A DNA stretch of 64,000 nt from Gallalistipes aquisgranensis (lineage in GTDB: Bacteria > Bacteroidota > Bacteroidia > Bacteroidales > Rikenellaceae): assembly GCF_014982715.1 (NCBI RefSeq), contig NZ_JADCJY010000001.1, forward strand, positions 1,054,001 to 1,118,000, written 5' to 3'. The notes under the pieces are model-generated. The model did not search any database and was not told the origin of the DNA. It saw only the letters and a program-made list of their open reading frames with translations. Position 1 is the first letter of the stretch. Each line of letters opens with the position of its first letter. Below, in pieces: positions 52,105 through 60,828 of this stretch. The translations under genes were made by a program, and so were the position numbers.

Positions 52105-53298
52105 ATGACTGAACTAAGGACGAAAATCGCTCTGTTTTCCATGCTTTTGGCCCTTTTCGGCTGCCGTTCCGAATCCCGGCAGACCGAAATGCCGGCACCG
52201 CGCATCGAGGTTTTCCGGGTCATCCGCGACAGTATTCCCAACCGGATGAACTTCATCAGCCAGACAAGCAGCAATGCAGACGTCGCAATCCAGCCGAGAA
52301 TCAGCGGCTATCTGCTTTCCAAACATTTCGAGCAGGGCCTGCCGGTCAAAAAGGGACAGCTGCTTTTCCGGATAGACCCGTCGCTGCTCCAAACCGAAGT
52401 GGCCCAGGCCAAAGCCTCCCTGGCTTCCGCGGAGGCCCAGCTGATCGAAGCGAAGAACAATTACAACCGGTCGATCCCCCTGGCTCGGATCAACGCCATC
52501 AGCCAGAGCCAGCTGGATCAATACCGCGCACAGTACGCTTCGGCCGAAGCCAGCCGCAAGGCGGCCCAGTCGCAACTTCGCAACGCCCAGATCGAACTGA
52601 GTTACGCCACGATCTATGCCCCTTCGGACGGGATCATCGGCGACAGCGATCCATCGGTCGGGGACTACGTGGGTGCCGGCACGAAATTCCCTGTGCTGGC
52701 CACGATCTCCAATACCGACTCGGTCAGCGTGGAGCTGACACTTCCGGTCTCCCAATACCTGAAAATCACGGGTAACAGCGAGATCGCCCCCTCTTACGAC
52801 AACGCCCGCCTGCTTTCGGACATCGTCATGACCCTGTCCGACGGCACCGTCTATCCCTACAAGGGAAAATACAACTACACAGAAAAGAATGTCAACACCT
52901 CGACGGGAACCATCGTATTCAAAGTGCTCTTCCCGAATCCGGACAGGGTACTCAAACCGGGCCAGTTCGCCCAGGTGGCAGCCAATCTGGGTCCGGTGCA
53001 CGATGCCCTGCTGGTTCCCCAACGGTGCGTGAGCCAAAGCCAGGGGATCAACAGCCTGTGGGTCATGGCCCCGGACAGCACAGCGGAATACCGGAAGGTA
53101 TCCCTCGGCAACACGTTCGGTACACTCTGGGAGATAACGGACGGAGTCTCCGACGGGGAAACCGTACTGACCTCGGGACAACTCAAAATGCGGCAGGGAA
53201 TGAAGATCATCCCCGTACCGACAACTCCCGGAGCCGTCACGCAAAAAACATCCGCACAAAGGGCGGACGACTCACCGGCAACCAAAACGAGGAGGTAG
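52105..53298 (+). CDS. RND efflux periplasmic adaptor lipoprotein (AcrA-like)
   Basis: 397 aa membrane fusion protein. Lipobox ALFGC with Cys20. Membrane-fusion domains in order: lipoyl half AIQPRISGYLLSKHFEQGLPVKKGQLLFRID, helical hairpin about residues 95-175 (QAKASLASAEAQLIEAKNNYNR and ASRKAAQSQLRNAQIELSYATI), second lipoyl half YAPSDGIIGDSDPSVGDYV, beta-barrel and the membrane-proximal end. It links the inner-membrane pump to the outer-membrane channel. First gene of a three-gene operon; the pump gene starts 3 nt after its stop. Confidence 0.92.
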   Translation: MTELRTKIALFSMLLALFGCRSESRQTEMPAPRIEVFRVIRDSIPNRMNFISQTSSNADVAIQPRISGYLLSKHFEQGLPVKKGQLLFRIDPSLLQTEVAQAKASLASAEAQLIEAKNNYNRSIPLARINAISQSQLDQYRAQYASAEASRKAAQSQLRNAQIELSYATIYAPSDGIIGDSDPSVGDYVGAGTKFPVLATISNTDSVSVELTLPVSQYLKITGNSEIAPSYDNARLLSDIVMTLSDGTVYPYKGKYNYTEKNVNTSTGTIVFKVLFPNPDRVLKPGQFAQVAANLGPVHDALLVPQRCVSQSQGINSLWVMAPDSTAEYRKVSLGNTFGTLWEITDGVSDGETVLTSGQLKMRQGMKIIPVPTTPGAVTQKTSAQRADDSPATKTRR

Positions 53299-53301
53299 CC
53301 T

Positions 53302-56300
53302 ATGGAAAAGTTTTTCGTCAACCGCCCCATCTTCGCGATGGTAATCGCCATCGTGATCGTACTGCTCGGACTGCTCTCGATCGGATCGCTGCCCGTAGAG
53401 CAATATCCGGACATCACGCCCCCCGTCGTGGAGGTATCAGCCAGCTATCAGGGAGCCGACGCCCTCACTGTGGATCAGGCCGTGGCCACGCCCGTATCGC
53501 AGAGCGTGATTGGCGTGAGCGACATGCTCTACATGCAGAGCACCAGCGCCAACGACGGTCAGATGTCGCTTCAGGTCACTTTCGACATAGGTTCCGATCC
53601 GGACATGGACGCCGTTTTCACCCAGAACAACGTGACCTCCGCCACCGCCATGCTGCCCGATGCGGTCAAAACGCAGGGTATCACCACCCAGAAAGCCATG
53701 AGCGGCTTCCTGATGGTGTTTTCACTCTACTCCGACGGCCGTTACGACGACAACTACCTCTCCAACTATGCATACATCAACATCCAGAACGAACTGTTGA
53801 AAATCAACGGCGTGGGAAAGGTGCAGATCATGGGGGCAGGAGAGTACTCCATGCGCATCTGGATCAAGCCCGACATGCTCAACTACCATAATATCTCCAT
53901 TGCGGACATCACCTCGGCCGTCGAGTCGCAGAGCGGAGTCTATCCTGCGGGAAAACTGGGCGGAGAACCCGCCCCCGAAGCCACTGAATTCACCTATACG
54001 GTCACGATGCCGCCCCAGATCAACACGGCCGAAGAGTACGGAGACATTGTCATCCGCACCGAAGCGGACGGTTCCCAGGTCCGGCTCAAAGACGTGGCCA
54101 CGGTCGACCTGGGCAGCGAGACCTACGGCACAACCTCGGCTTTCGACGGCAAGGCTTCGGCCATGATCGTCGTCTATCAATCGCCGGGCAGCAATGCCGT
54201 GAACGTCGGCAAACAGGTGAAGGCCACGATGGAAAGGCTTTCGGACGACTTTCCGGACAGCATAGATTACGCCACGGTCGTGGATGCCACCTCCTCGATC
54301 CGGGCGGGCATAGCGGAAATCTCCTCCACGCTGCTACTGGCTCTCGTGCTGGTCATTCTCATCATCTATCTGTTCATACAGGATATCCGGGCGACGATCA
54401 TCCCCCTGATCGCCATCCCCGTCTCGCTGGTGGGTGCCTTCATGCTCTTTCCCTTGTTGGGCTTTTCGGTCAATATCATCTCGCTGCTGGGATTGATCCT
54501 CGCCATCGGACTGGTCGTGGACGACGCCATCGTGGTCGTAGAGGCCATACAGGTCAACATCGCCAAGGGAATGCCGCCGAAACAGGCTACACTCGACGCG
54601 ATGAAATCTGTCGGGCCGCCGATCATCGCCACCACGGTGGTGTTGGTTTCGGTCTTCGTACCCGTTTCGTTCATGGGTGGCATCACGGGCCGACTTTACC
54701 AGCAATTTTCGATTACGATCGCCGTTTCGGTCATCATTTCGGCCTTCAACGCACTGACTCTCTCCCCCGCCCTCTGTTCCCTGCTGCTGAAAAAACGCCC
54801 GGAGAAAACCAAGGGATTTTTCGGGGCGTTCAACCGCTGGTTCGACCGCAAGATGGACGGATACATGAGCTTCACCTCGGTACTCACCCGGCATGCGGCA
54901 CGTTCCTTCATTCTGATCGCCGTGGTCGCGGCGGCCATTTTCGGCATGACCCGCCTTCTGCCCGGCGGATTCCTGCCCGAAGAGGACCAGGGCTACCTGA
55001 TGGTGGCCGTGAACCTGCCCGACGCGGCCTCGCTCAGCCGCACGCAGGTCTCCATGCAGGAGATCGAAGCGATCATCAAGGCCCGCCCCGACGTGGAACA
55101 TGTGGCCTCGGCGGCAGGATTCAACATGCTGGCAGGCATCGCCACCTCCAACAGCGGAATCGTATTCGTGACGCTGACCGATTACAACAAACGCAAATAT
55201 TCCGCCATGGAGATCGCCGACCAGCTCAACGGAGAGCTGTACATAGCCGTTCCCTCGGCCGAGGCTTACGCCTTCGGACCGCCTTCCATTCCCGGACTGG
55301 GCATCACCTCGGGCATGTCGCTCATGGTGCAGGACAAAGGAGGCAACAGCGTGGGCTACCTGGCCGACTACACCCGCAAGTTCATCGAAGCGGCGAAACA
55401 ACGGCCGGAAATCGCCACGATCAGTACGCAGTTCGACGACGGGATTCCGCAACGGCACATCCGTATCGACGAGCAGTACGCCCTGCGCGAAGGTGTTTCA
55501 CTCGACGAACTGCACCAACTGCTGACCACCTATCTCGGCGGCGCCTACATCAATAACTTCAACCGTTTCGGAAAACTGTACCAAACCTACATCCAGGCGG
55601 AATCGGAATACCGCCAGAACAAGGAGAACCTGAACAGCTACTTCGTAAAGAACGCCGACGGGAAGAGCGTCCCCATTTCGGCCTTCGTCACAGTGGAGGA
55701 CACGGTGGGCGTGGAATACATCACGCAATTCAACCTTTTCCGCTCAATCGCCGTCAACGCCTCCCAGAGCCGGGGATACTCCACGGCACAGGGTATGGCG
55801 GCACTGGAAGAGGTGGCCGGAGAGGTACTGCCCCAGGACATGGGCATCGCCTGGAACGGCATGTCCTACCAGGAGGAGAGCGCCTCTTCGGCCGGCAATG
55901 CAGTCTACGTCATCGCACTGGTCTTCGTATTCCTATGCCTGGCCGCCCTGTACAACAGCTGGGCGCTGCCGCTGAGCATCCTGCTCGGGGTGCCGTTCGC
56001 GGTCTTCGGGGCCATGATTTTCGTCCTGTGCGCCCACTATGTGAATCCGGTCTATGTGGACAACCTGTTCATGCAGATTTCGCTTATCATGCTGATCGGA
56101 TTGGCCGCGAAAAACGCCATCCTCATCATCGAATACGCCAACCGTCTTTTCTTCGAACAGGGCAAATCGCTGGCGGAAGCGGCAATAGGAGCCGCACGGC
56201 TGCGGGTACGCCCCATCATCATGACTGCCTTTGCCTTCATTCTGGGGGTATTGCCGCTGGTATTCGCTTCGGGCGCCTACTCCTCCGCCCGCAACGTGAT

Positions 56301-56463
56301 GGGCGTAGCGCTGGTGGGCGGCATGCTGATCGCCACGATACTCGGGATTTTCGTCTATCCGCTGCTCTATCTGGTCGTAGCGAAAGCGGCCCGTTTCGAC
56401 CGCAAAAGGGAACTGCAAACACAAGAGGAACAAAACTATGGGAACAATGGAATACAAGGATAA
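53302..56463 (+). CDS. RND efflux pump inner-membrane transporter (AcrB/HAE1 family)
   Basis: 1053 aa, 12 membrane segments with two large periplasmic loops. MEKFFVNRPIFAMVIAIVIVLLG is the HAE1 opening. The proton-relay aspartates are Asp407 and Asp408 in GLVVDDAIVVVEA, at the same numbering as in E. coli AcrB, and the second half carries GLAAKNAILIIEYA with the relay lysine. Length and the HAE1 signature indicate a drug or hydrophobic-compound exporter rather than a metal pump. It ends with a 26-nt overlap into the channel gene. Confidence 0.96.
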   Translation: MEKFFVNRPIFAMVIAIVIVLLGLLSIGSLPVEQYPDITPPVVEVSASYQGADALTVDQAVATPVSQSVIGVSDMLYMQSTSANDGQMSLQVTFDIGSDPDMDAVFTQNNVTSATAMLPDAVKTQGITTQKAMSGFLMVFSLYSDGRYDDNYLSNYAYINIQNELLKINGVGKVQIMGAGEYSMRIWIKPDMLNYHNISIADITSAVESQSGVYPAGKLGGEPAPEATEFTYTVTMPPQINTAEEYGDIVIRTEADGSQVRLKDVATVDLGSETYGTTSAFDGKASAMIVVYQSPGSNAVNVGKQVKATMERLSDDFPDSIDYATVVDATSSIRAGIAEISSTLLLALVLVILIIYLFIQDIRATIIPLIAIPVSLVGAFMLFPLLGFSVNIISLLGLILAIGLVVDDAIVVVEAIQVNIAKGMPPKQATLDAMKSVGPPIIATTVVLVSVFVPVSFMGGITGRLYQQFSITIAVSVIISAFNALTLSPALCSLLLKKRPEKTKGFFGAFNRWFDRKMDGYMSFTSVLTRHAARSFILIAVVAAAIFGMTRLLPGGFLPEEDQGYLMVAVNLPDAASLSRTQVSMQEIEAIIKARPDVEHVASAAGFNMLAGIATSNSGIVFVTLTDYNKRKYSAMEIADQLNGELYIAVPSAEAYAFGPPSIPGLGITSGMSLMVQDKGGNSVGYLADYTRKFIEAAKQRPEIATISTQFDDGIPQRHIRIDEQYALREGVSLDELHQLLTTYLGGAYINNFNRFGKLYQTYIQAESEYRQNKENLNSYFVKNADGKSVPISAFVTVEDTVGVEYITQFNLFRSIAVNASQSRGYSTAQGMAALEEVAGEVLPQDMGIAWNGMSYQEESASSAGNAVYVIALVFVFLCLAALYNSWALPLSILLGVPFAVFGAMIFVLCAHYVNPVYVDNLFMQISLIMLIGLAAKNAILIIEYANRLFFEQGKSLAEAAIGAARLRVRPIIMTAFAFILGVLPLVFASGAYSSARNVMGVALVGGMLIATILGIFVYPLLYLVVAKAARFDRKRELQTQEEQNYGNNGIQG

Positions 56464-58105
56464 CGCCCGGTTACTGGAGAAGGCCAACCGCAATGCCTGT
56501 GGTCTGAAAGGGCTTCGCCGGAACCGGCATGCACTCCGGTGGAAAGAGGAAAACGAGCGCTGTTCGGGATACCGGCTGAGCATTCGTTCCATGCTGTGGA
56601 CGCTGGCGGCTGGTTTGCTGATCGGTATGCTGGCCGGGTGTACGGGGAAATTCCGGTCGCCCGAAATGAAACTTCCCGACCGTTACCTTTACGCCGGCAA
56701 CCTCGACACGAGCCGCACTGTCGTAAACACCCGGTGGTGGGAAAACTTCGGGGACACACTGCTCAACAGCCTGATAGAACAGGCCTTGGAAAACAACCGT
56801 GACCTGGCGGCAGCCGCTTCGAGGGTGGAACAGGCCCGCATCAATATCGGAGCCGTACGGTCGCAATTCCTGCCCTCTTTCGGGGCCGGGCTGTCCGGTT
56901 CAGCCGAATACACGGAACAGACGAAAATCGAACAAGAGTATTTCCTGAAGCCCTCCGTGAGCTGGGAAATCAGCCTTTTCGGCAAACTGAAGCACGCCAC
57001 CGAAGCCGCCCGGGCCGAACTGCTTTCGAGCGAAGCGGCTTACCGGGGCGTCATGCTGTCGCTGGCCGCCGAAGTGGCGACCACTTACTTCACCCTGCTC
57101 CAATACGAACGCAACCTCGAAATTTCCATCAAAAGCTACCGTTTGAGAAAGCAGTCGACCGACATGATCGACTCGATGTTCCGGTACGGCATGTCGTCGG
57201 CCGTAGCCCTCGAACAGGCCCGGGGACTGACCGCCACAGCGGCGGCAGACATTCCCCAGTACCAGCGGGCGGTCGCCCAGACCGCCCTGTCCCTAAACAT
57301 CCTGCTGGGAGAAAATCCCCAGCCGTTCATCCACCACAGCCTGCTCTTCTATGATACGGTACAAATCGCCGACGGACAGCAGGCCGAAAACCTGAACGAA
57401 CGCCGGACGCCGATCAAGACGGAATTCGATCAGGCTATGGATGCCTACATCCGTTCGGGCTGGGAATCGGACGGTAAAGAACAGGACGAGTTGGGTTCGA
57501 CGCTGCTGTCGGATTCGCTTCCCGAGAAAATTCCCGCAGGGCTGCCTGCCGCCCTGCTGCAACGACGTCCGGACATACTGGAAGCCTATTACAAGGCTCA
57601 GGCGGCCTGGGCCAGGATCGGCGTGGCGCAAGCCGCCCGATGGCCTTCGATCTCGCTGACGGCAGACGGAGGGGTGCTCTCCGGCACGGTCAAGGGCCTG
57701 TTCCACGGCAATCCGTTCGTCTGGTCCGCCGGACTCTCGGTCACCGAACCGATTTTCGCTTTCGGACGCAACAAACGGAACGTGGAGATCGCCCGGGAAG
57801 AGAGCCACCAGGCCGTGCTGGACTACGAACAGACCGTGCTGACCGCCCTCGGGGATGTGGAAAAGGCGCTCGTGGCCATCTCCACGTATCGGGAACAGTT
57901 GCAGAAACAGCGCGAACTGCTTCGGGCGACGGCCGTCACCCAACTCCTCACCAACGAACTCTACCGCAGCGGACTGACCGACTATCTGCAGGTACTGGAC
58001 GCCGAGCGCACGTTCTATGACAACCAAATACAGTACATCTCCATCCGAAGCCAGCAATTCATCAGTTACATAGCCTTGTACAAGGCGCTGGGCGGAGGGT
58101 GGTAA
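56438..58105 (+). CDS. Outer-membrane efflux channel lipoprotein (TolC/OprM family)
   Basis: 555 aa. Lipobox MLAGC is preceded by an unusually long N-terminus of about 60 residues rich in Arg and Lys; a shorter start at 56591 gives a compact signal but lacks a charged n-region. The mature protein has the two OEP repeats: TRWWENFGDTLLNSLIEQALENN, LAAAASRVEQARINIGAVRSQFLP, and the second half PAGLPAALLQRRPDILEAYYKAQ, GLTDYLQVLDAERTFYDNQ. An extra segment of about 50 residues (roughly 320-370) sits between the halves. It forms the exit duct for the pump encoded just upstream (26-nt overlap). Confidence 0.9.
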   Translation: MGTMEYKDNARLLEKANRNACGLKGLRRNRHALRWKEENERCSGYRLSIRSMLWTLAAGLLIGMLAGCTGKFRSPEMKLPDRYLYAGNLDTSRTVVNTRWWENFGDTLLNSLIEQALENNRDLAAAASRVEQARINIGAVRSQFLPSFGAGLSGSAEYTEQTKIEQEYFLKPSVSWEISLFGKLKHATEAARAELLSSEAAYRGVMLSLAAEVATTYFTLLQYERNLEISIKSYRLRKQSTDMIDSMFRYGMSSAVALEQARGLTATAAADIPQYQRAVAQTALSLNILLGENPQPFIHHSLLFYDTVQIADGQQAENLNERRTPIKTEFDQAMDAYIRSGWESDGKEQDELGSTLLSDSLPEKIPAGLPAALLQRRPDILEAYYKAQAAWARIGVAQAARWPSISLTADGGVLSGTVKGLFHGNPFVWSAGLSVTEPIFAFGRNKRNVEIAREESHQAVLDYEQTVLTALGDVEKALVAISTYREQLQKQRELLRATAVTQLLTNELYRSGLTDYLQVLDAERTFYDNQIQYISIRSQQFISYIALYKALGGGW

Positions 58106-58132
58106 AAGCGAACAACGTCCGGAAATAATCGC

Positions 58133-58140
58133 TATCTTTG
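58133..58140 (+). promoter_or_regulatory. -7 box TATCTTTG for the deformylase-dipeptidase operon
   Basis: Exact TAnnTTTG ending only 4 nt before the ATG at 58145, so the transcript would be nearly or fully leaderless. Confidence 0.6.
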
Positions 58141-58144
58141 GGGC

Positions 58145-59359
58145 ATGAAAGGAATCGGACTACATGCCTTGTGGCTTCCGGTTGCCATGCTGGCTACGGC
58201 CTGCGGCAACGGGGCTTTCACCGCGGAAGAGCGTACAAGAATCGGACAGTCCCCCGATGAGGGAATCATGCGTCTGTGGACGATCGACGACCGGTCGGAC
58301 TCGCTGTTGCTCAGACGGAAGGCGGCGCCATTAGACCGTAAGACGATCGCCTCCGCCGAATTCGCCGTTCTCAAGGAGAGAATGTTGGCCACGGTGAACG
58401 ACACGACGAACCAGGGCGTGGGAATCGCCGCACCCCAGGTGGGCATATCCCGGCGGCTCATTGCCGTACAACGATTCGATAAGCAGGGTTTCCCGTTCGA
58501 GTTCTATGCCAATCCCGAAATCGTGTACGCTTCAGCCTCCCGGCATCCGGGACGCGAAGGGTGCCTTTCCATTCCGGGACGCAGCGGTACAGTCCTGCGC
58601 AGCGATACGATCGTACTGCGTTACACGGACGAAACCTCGTTCGATCTGCGCGCCGACACCGTCACGGGATTCACGGCCGTCATCTTCCAGCACGAAACAG
58701 ACCATCTGGACGGCGTGCTCTATATCGACAAGTTGGCTCCGGAAAATGACGACACGCCGACCGAACGGAAGATGCGGGAAAGAGGGTTGGTGAATCTGGC
58801 CGAAGCCGTTCCCTCCCTCCGGGTGAATCTTGTCTATGCTACTCCGGACAACTTCATGGGAGTGGTGCTGTACGAAGACCTCCACAAGGCGTTCGCACTG
58901 CCTGCCGTCGCTTCGAACCTGCGGGAAGCCCAAAGGAAACTGGCAGAGAGAGTGCCCGGAGCCGGCCTGCTCGTATATGATGCGGCGCGCCCCTTCCCGA
59001 TCCAGAAACGGATGTGGGAAAAAGCCGTGGCCCTGGACAAGACCTACTACGTAGCCGATCCGGCCAAAGGCGGCGGTCTGCACAACTACGGCGCGGCCGT
59101 AGACGTGACAATCGTCGATTCGCTGGGCCGCCCGCTGCCGATGGGAACGCCGTTCGACTTTTTCGGGGAGGAAGCCCACACCGACAGGGAGGAGGAGTTG
59201 CTGGCCCGGGGCAGGATCACCCGGGAAGAGCTGGCCAACCGGAAGCTCCTGCGGGAGATCATGACCGGTTCGGGATTTCTGACGGTCAAAAGCGAATGGT
59301 GGCATTTCAATCTCGTCCGAAGGGAAGAGGCCCGCGAGACACTGAAACTCATAGAATAA
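58145..59359 (+). CDS. Lipoprotein fusing peptide deformylase and D-Ala-D-Ala dipeptidase (VanX/M15D) domains
   Basis: 404 aa. Lipoprotein signal LATAC with Cys20. Residues about 38-205 are a peptide deformylase with all three motifs: GVGIAAPQVG (91-100), EGCLS (138-142, metal Cys140) and HETDHLDG (183-190, metal His183 and His187, catalytic Glu184). Residues about 225-404 are a VanX-type dipeptidase: YDAARP, HNYGAAVD with metal His313 and Asp320, and EWWH with catalytic Glu384 and metal His387. Both domains look active and, if exported, would work in the periplasm, where deformylase is unexpected. It heads an operon with the TSCPD and sirtuin genes. Confidence 0.9.
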   Translation: MKGIGLHALWLPVAMLATACGNGAFTAEERTRIGQSPDEGIMRLWTIDDRSDSLLLRRKAAPLDRKTIASAEFAVLKERMLATVNDTTNQGVGIAAPQVGISRRLIAVQRFDKQGFPFEFYANPEIVYASASRHPGREGCLSIPGRSGTVLRSDTIVLRYTDETSFDLRADTVTGFTAVIFQHETDHLDGVLYIDKLAPENDDTPTERKMRERGLVNLAEAVPSLRVNLVYATPDNFMGVVLYEDLHKAFALPAVASNLREAQRKLAERVPGAGLLVYDAARPFPIQKRMWEKAVALDKTYYVADPAKGGGLHNYGAAVDVTIVDSLGRPLPMGTPFDFFGEEAHTDREEELLARGRITREELANRKLLREIMTGSGFLTVKSEWWHFNLVRREEARETLKLIE

Positions 59360-59368
59360 CAAGACCCG

Positions 59369-59617
59369 ATGAAAAAGAGAATAGATTACACTCCCTGCGG
59401 CGTATGTTCACGCAGAATCGAAATCGAAACCGAAGACGGGGTGGTCCGGGAAGTCGCCTTCACAGGAGGTTGCAACGGGAACACACAAGGCATCTCCGTA
59501 CTGGTGCGGGGCATGAAAGTCGACGAGGTGATCGCCCGCCTGCGCGGGATCGACTGCAAGGGCAAAGGCACCTCCTGTCCCGACCAGCTGGCCCGGGCCC
59601 TGGAAGAGAACCGATAA
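59369..59617 (+). CDS. TSCPD domain protein
   Basis: 82 aa, cytoplasmic. The stand-alone TSCPD family: DYTPCGVCSRRIEIE, FTGGCNGNTQGISVLVRGM, and a TSCPDQLARAL ending. Cys10, Cys13, Cys35 and the late CPD cysteine could bind metal. The same domain ends some ribonucleotide reductases; the free form is of unknown function. 9 nt after the deformylase-dipeptidase gene and 21 nt before the sirtuin gene, so part of one operon. Confidence 0.88.
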   Translation: MKKRIDYTPCGVCSRRIEIETEDGVVREVAFTGGCNGNTQGISVLVRGMKVDEVIARLRGIDCKGKGTSCPDQLARALEENR

Positions 59618-59638
59618 CGGTGTAAACGGACTGAACAT

Positions 59639-60343
59639 ATGGAAAAGAAAAAACTCGTGGTTTTCACCGGCGCCGGCGTAAGTGCCGACAGCGGTATTTC
59701 GACATTCCGCGATGCGGACGGCCTGTGGGAAAATTACAGGATCGAAGACGTATGCACGCCCGAAGCACTGGCACGCAACCGGAATCTGGTGATCGAATTC
59801 TACAACGCCCGACGCAGGGATCTGCTCGGCCGGCAGCCCAACGAGGGACATTACGCCATCGCGGAACTCGAAAAACATTTCGACGTGGACGTAATTACCC
59901 AAAACATCGACGACCTGCACGAACGGGCCGGCAGCAGCCGGATCACCCATCTGCACGGAGAGTTGCGCAAGTTACGCAGCAGCCGGAACGAAACGCTCAC
60001 TTTCCCAATCGAAGGATGGGAGCAGAAACCCGGCGACATGGCTCCCGACGGCACACCCGCCCGCCCGTTCGTCGTATTTTTCGGGGAAGGGGTTCCGATG
60101 TTCGACCGGGCGGCACGGATCGCAGCCACAGCCGACCTGTTCGTCATCGTGGGCACTTCGCTGGCCGTCTATCCGGCAGCGTCGCTGGTACGGTACGTCC
60201 GTCCCGAGATTCCGGTCTATGTGGTCGATCCCCACAAACCGGATGTTTCCGGCATCCGCAATCCGGTCGAGTTCATTCAGATGAATTCCGCGAAAGGCAT
60301 GCCCCTGCTGGCGGAGAAGTTGATCCGGAAATACAGGTCATAG
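59639..60343 (+). CDS. NAD-dependent protein deacylase, sirtuin class III, without zinc cysteines
   Basis: 234 aa cytoplasmic sirtuin. NAD-binding FTGAGVSADSGISTFRDADGLW, TQNIDDLHERAG and the catalytic histidine His106 in HLHGEL are intact. FYNARRR carries the Tyr55/Arg58 pair that marks class III sirtuins (CobB, SIRT5), which prefer succinyl or other acidic acyl groups. The usual four zinc cysteines are absent: the segment after HGEL reads LRSSRNETLTFPIEGW with no CxxC. Similar zinc-free sirtuins are found in Bacteroidota. Last gene of the operon; its 3' end overlaps the opposite GNAT gene by 71 nt. Confidence 0.9.
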   Translation: MEKKKLVVFTGAGVSADSGISTFRDADGLWENYRIEDVCTPEALARNRNLVIEFYNARRRDLLGRQPNEGHYAIAELEKHFDVDVITQNIDDLHERAGSSRITHLHGELRKLRSSRNETLTFPIEGWEQKPGDMAPDGTPARPFVVFFGEGVPMFDRAARIAATADLFVIVGTSLAVYPAASLVRYVRPEIPVYVVDPHKPDVSGIRNPVEFIQMNSAKGMPLLAEKLIRKYRS

Positions 60344-60749
60344 TCAGTTCGGGTTCCCCCGTATAACCGTCGATACCCCGTCCCGTTACCCGGAATCCGT
60401 TGCGGCGGTAGAAACGGAGGGCCCGCCCGTTCTTCTCGAAGACGGAGAGAGTGAGTTCGGGACAGAGCCCCTTGGCGAAATCCAGCAGAGAACGCCCCAC
60501 TCCGCGGCCTTCGAATTTCGGAAGCACGAAAAGCGCCTCGATACGTCCCGGCGTCAGGGAGACGAAACCGAGCGGATCGCCCGACACGTCCCGGCAGAGA
60601 TAGTTTTCCGAATGCGGCAAATATTCGGTTCGCATCCGGTGAGCCGCTTTCAGCCACAGGTGGAGCGGCACGAAATCGTGTCCGTGCGCCGAGGCCTCCA
60701 GCCAGATGTCTACCAACAAGCAGGTATTTACACAGCGCTCTATCGTCAT
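60273..60749 (-). CDS. GNAT N-acetyltransferase
   Basis: 158 aa. The GNAT core is clear: a helix pair (LVDIWLEASAHGHDFV, HLWLKAAHRM), beta4 IEALFVLPKFEGRGVGRSLLDFA with the acetyl-CoA-binding V-x-P-x-x-x-G-R-G-V-G motif, then VFEKNGRALRFYRRNGFRVTG. Similar to YjaB-like acetyltransferases; substrate unknown. The last 15-20 residues (after MTCISG) lie antisense to the sirtuin 3' end, so tail length may be a by-product of the overlap. Start 60749 follows a TATCTTTC box. Confidence 0.83.
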   Translation of the reverse strand: MTIERCVNTCLLVDIWLEASAHGHDFVPLHLWLKAAHRMRTEYLPHSENYLCRDVSGDPLGFVSLTPGRIEALFVLPKFEGRGVGRSLLDFAKGLCPELTLSVFEKNGRALRFYRRNGFRVTGRGIDGYTGEPELTMTCISGSTSPPAGACLSRNSSE

Positions 60750-60828
60750 TTGTAGGGAGTATTTTTGCGAAAGATAGCAATAATTCGCATCTTTGCGTGT
60801 CAAAAAACGAGCAAGAAAAGAACATAAA

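Noticed and set aside
54334-55458. 374-codon minus-strand frame opposite the RND pump gene
   Set aside because: Composition dominated by His, Arg and Asp; shadow of the pump gene.
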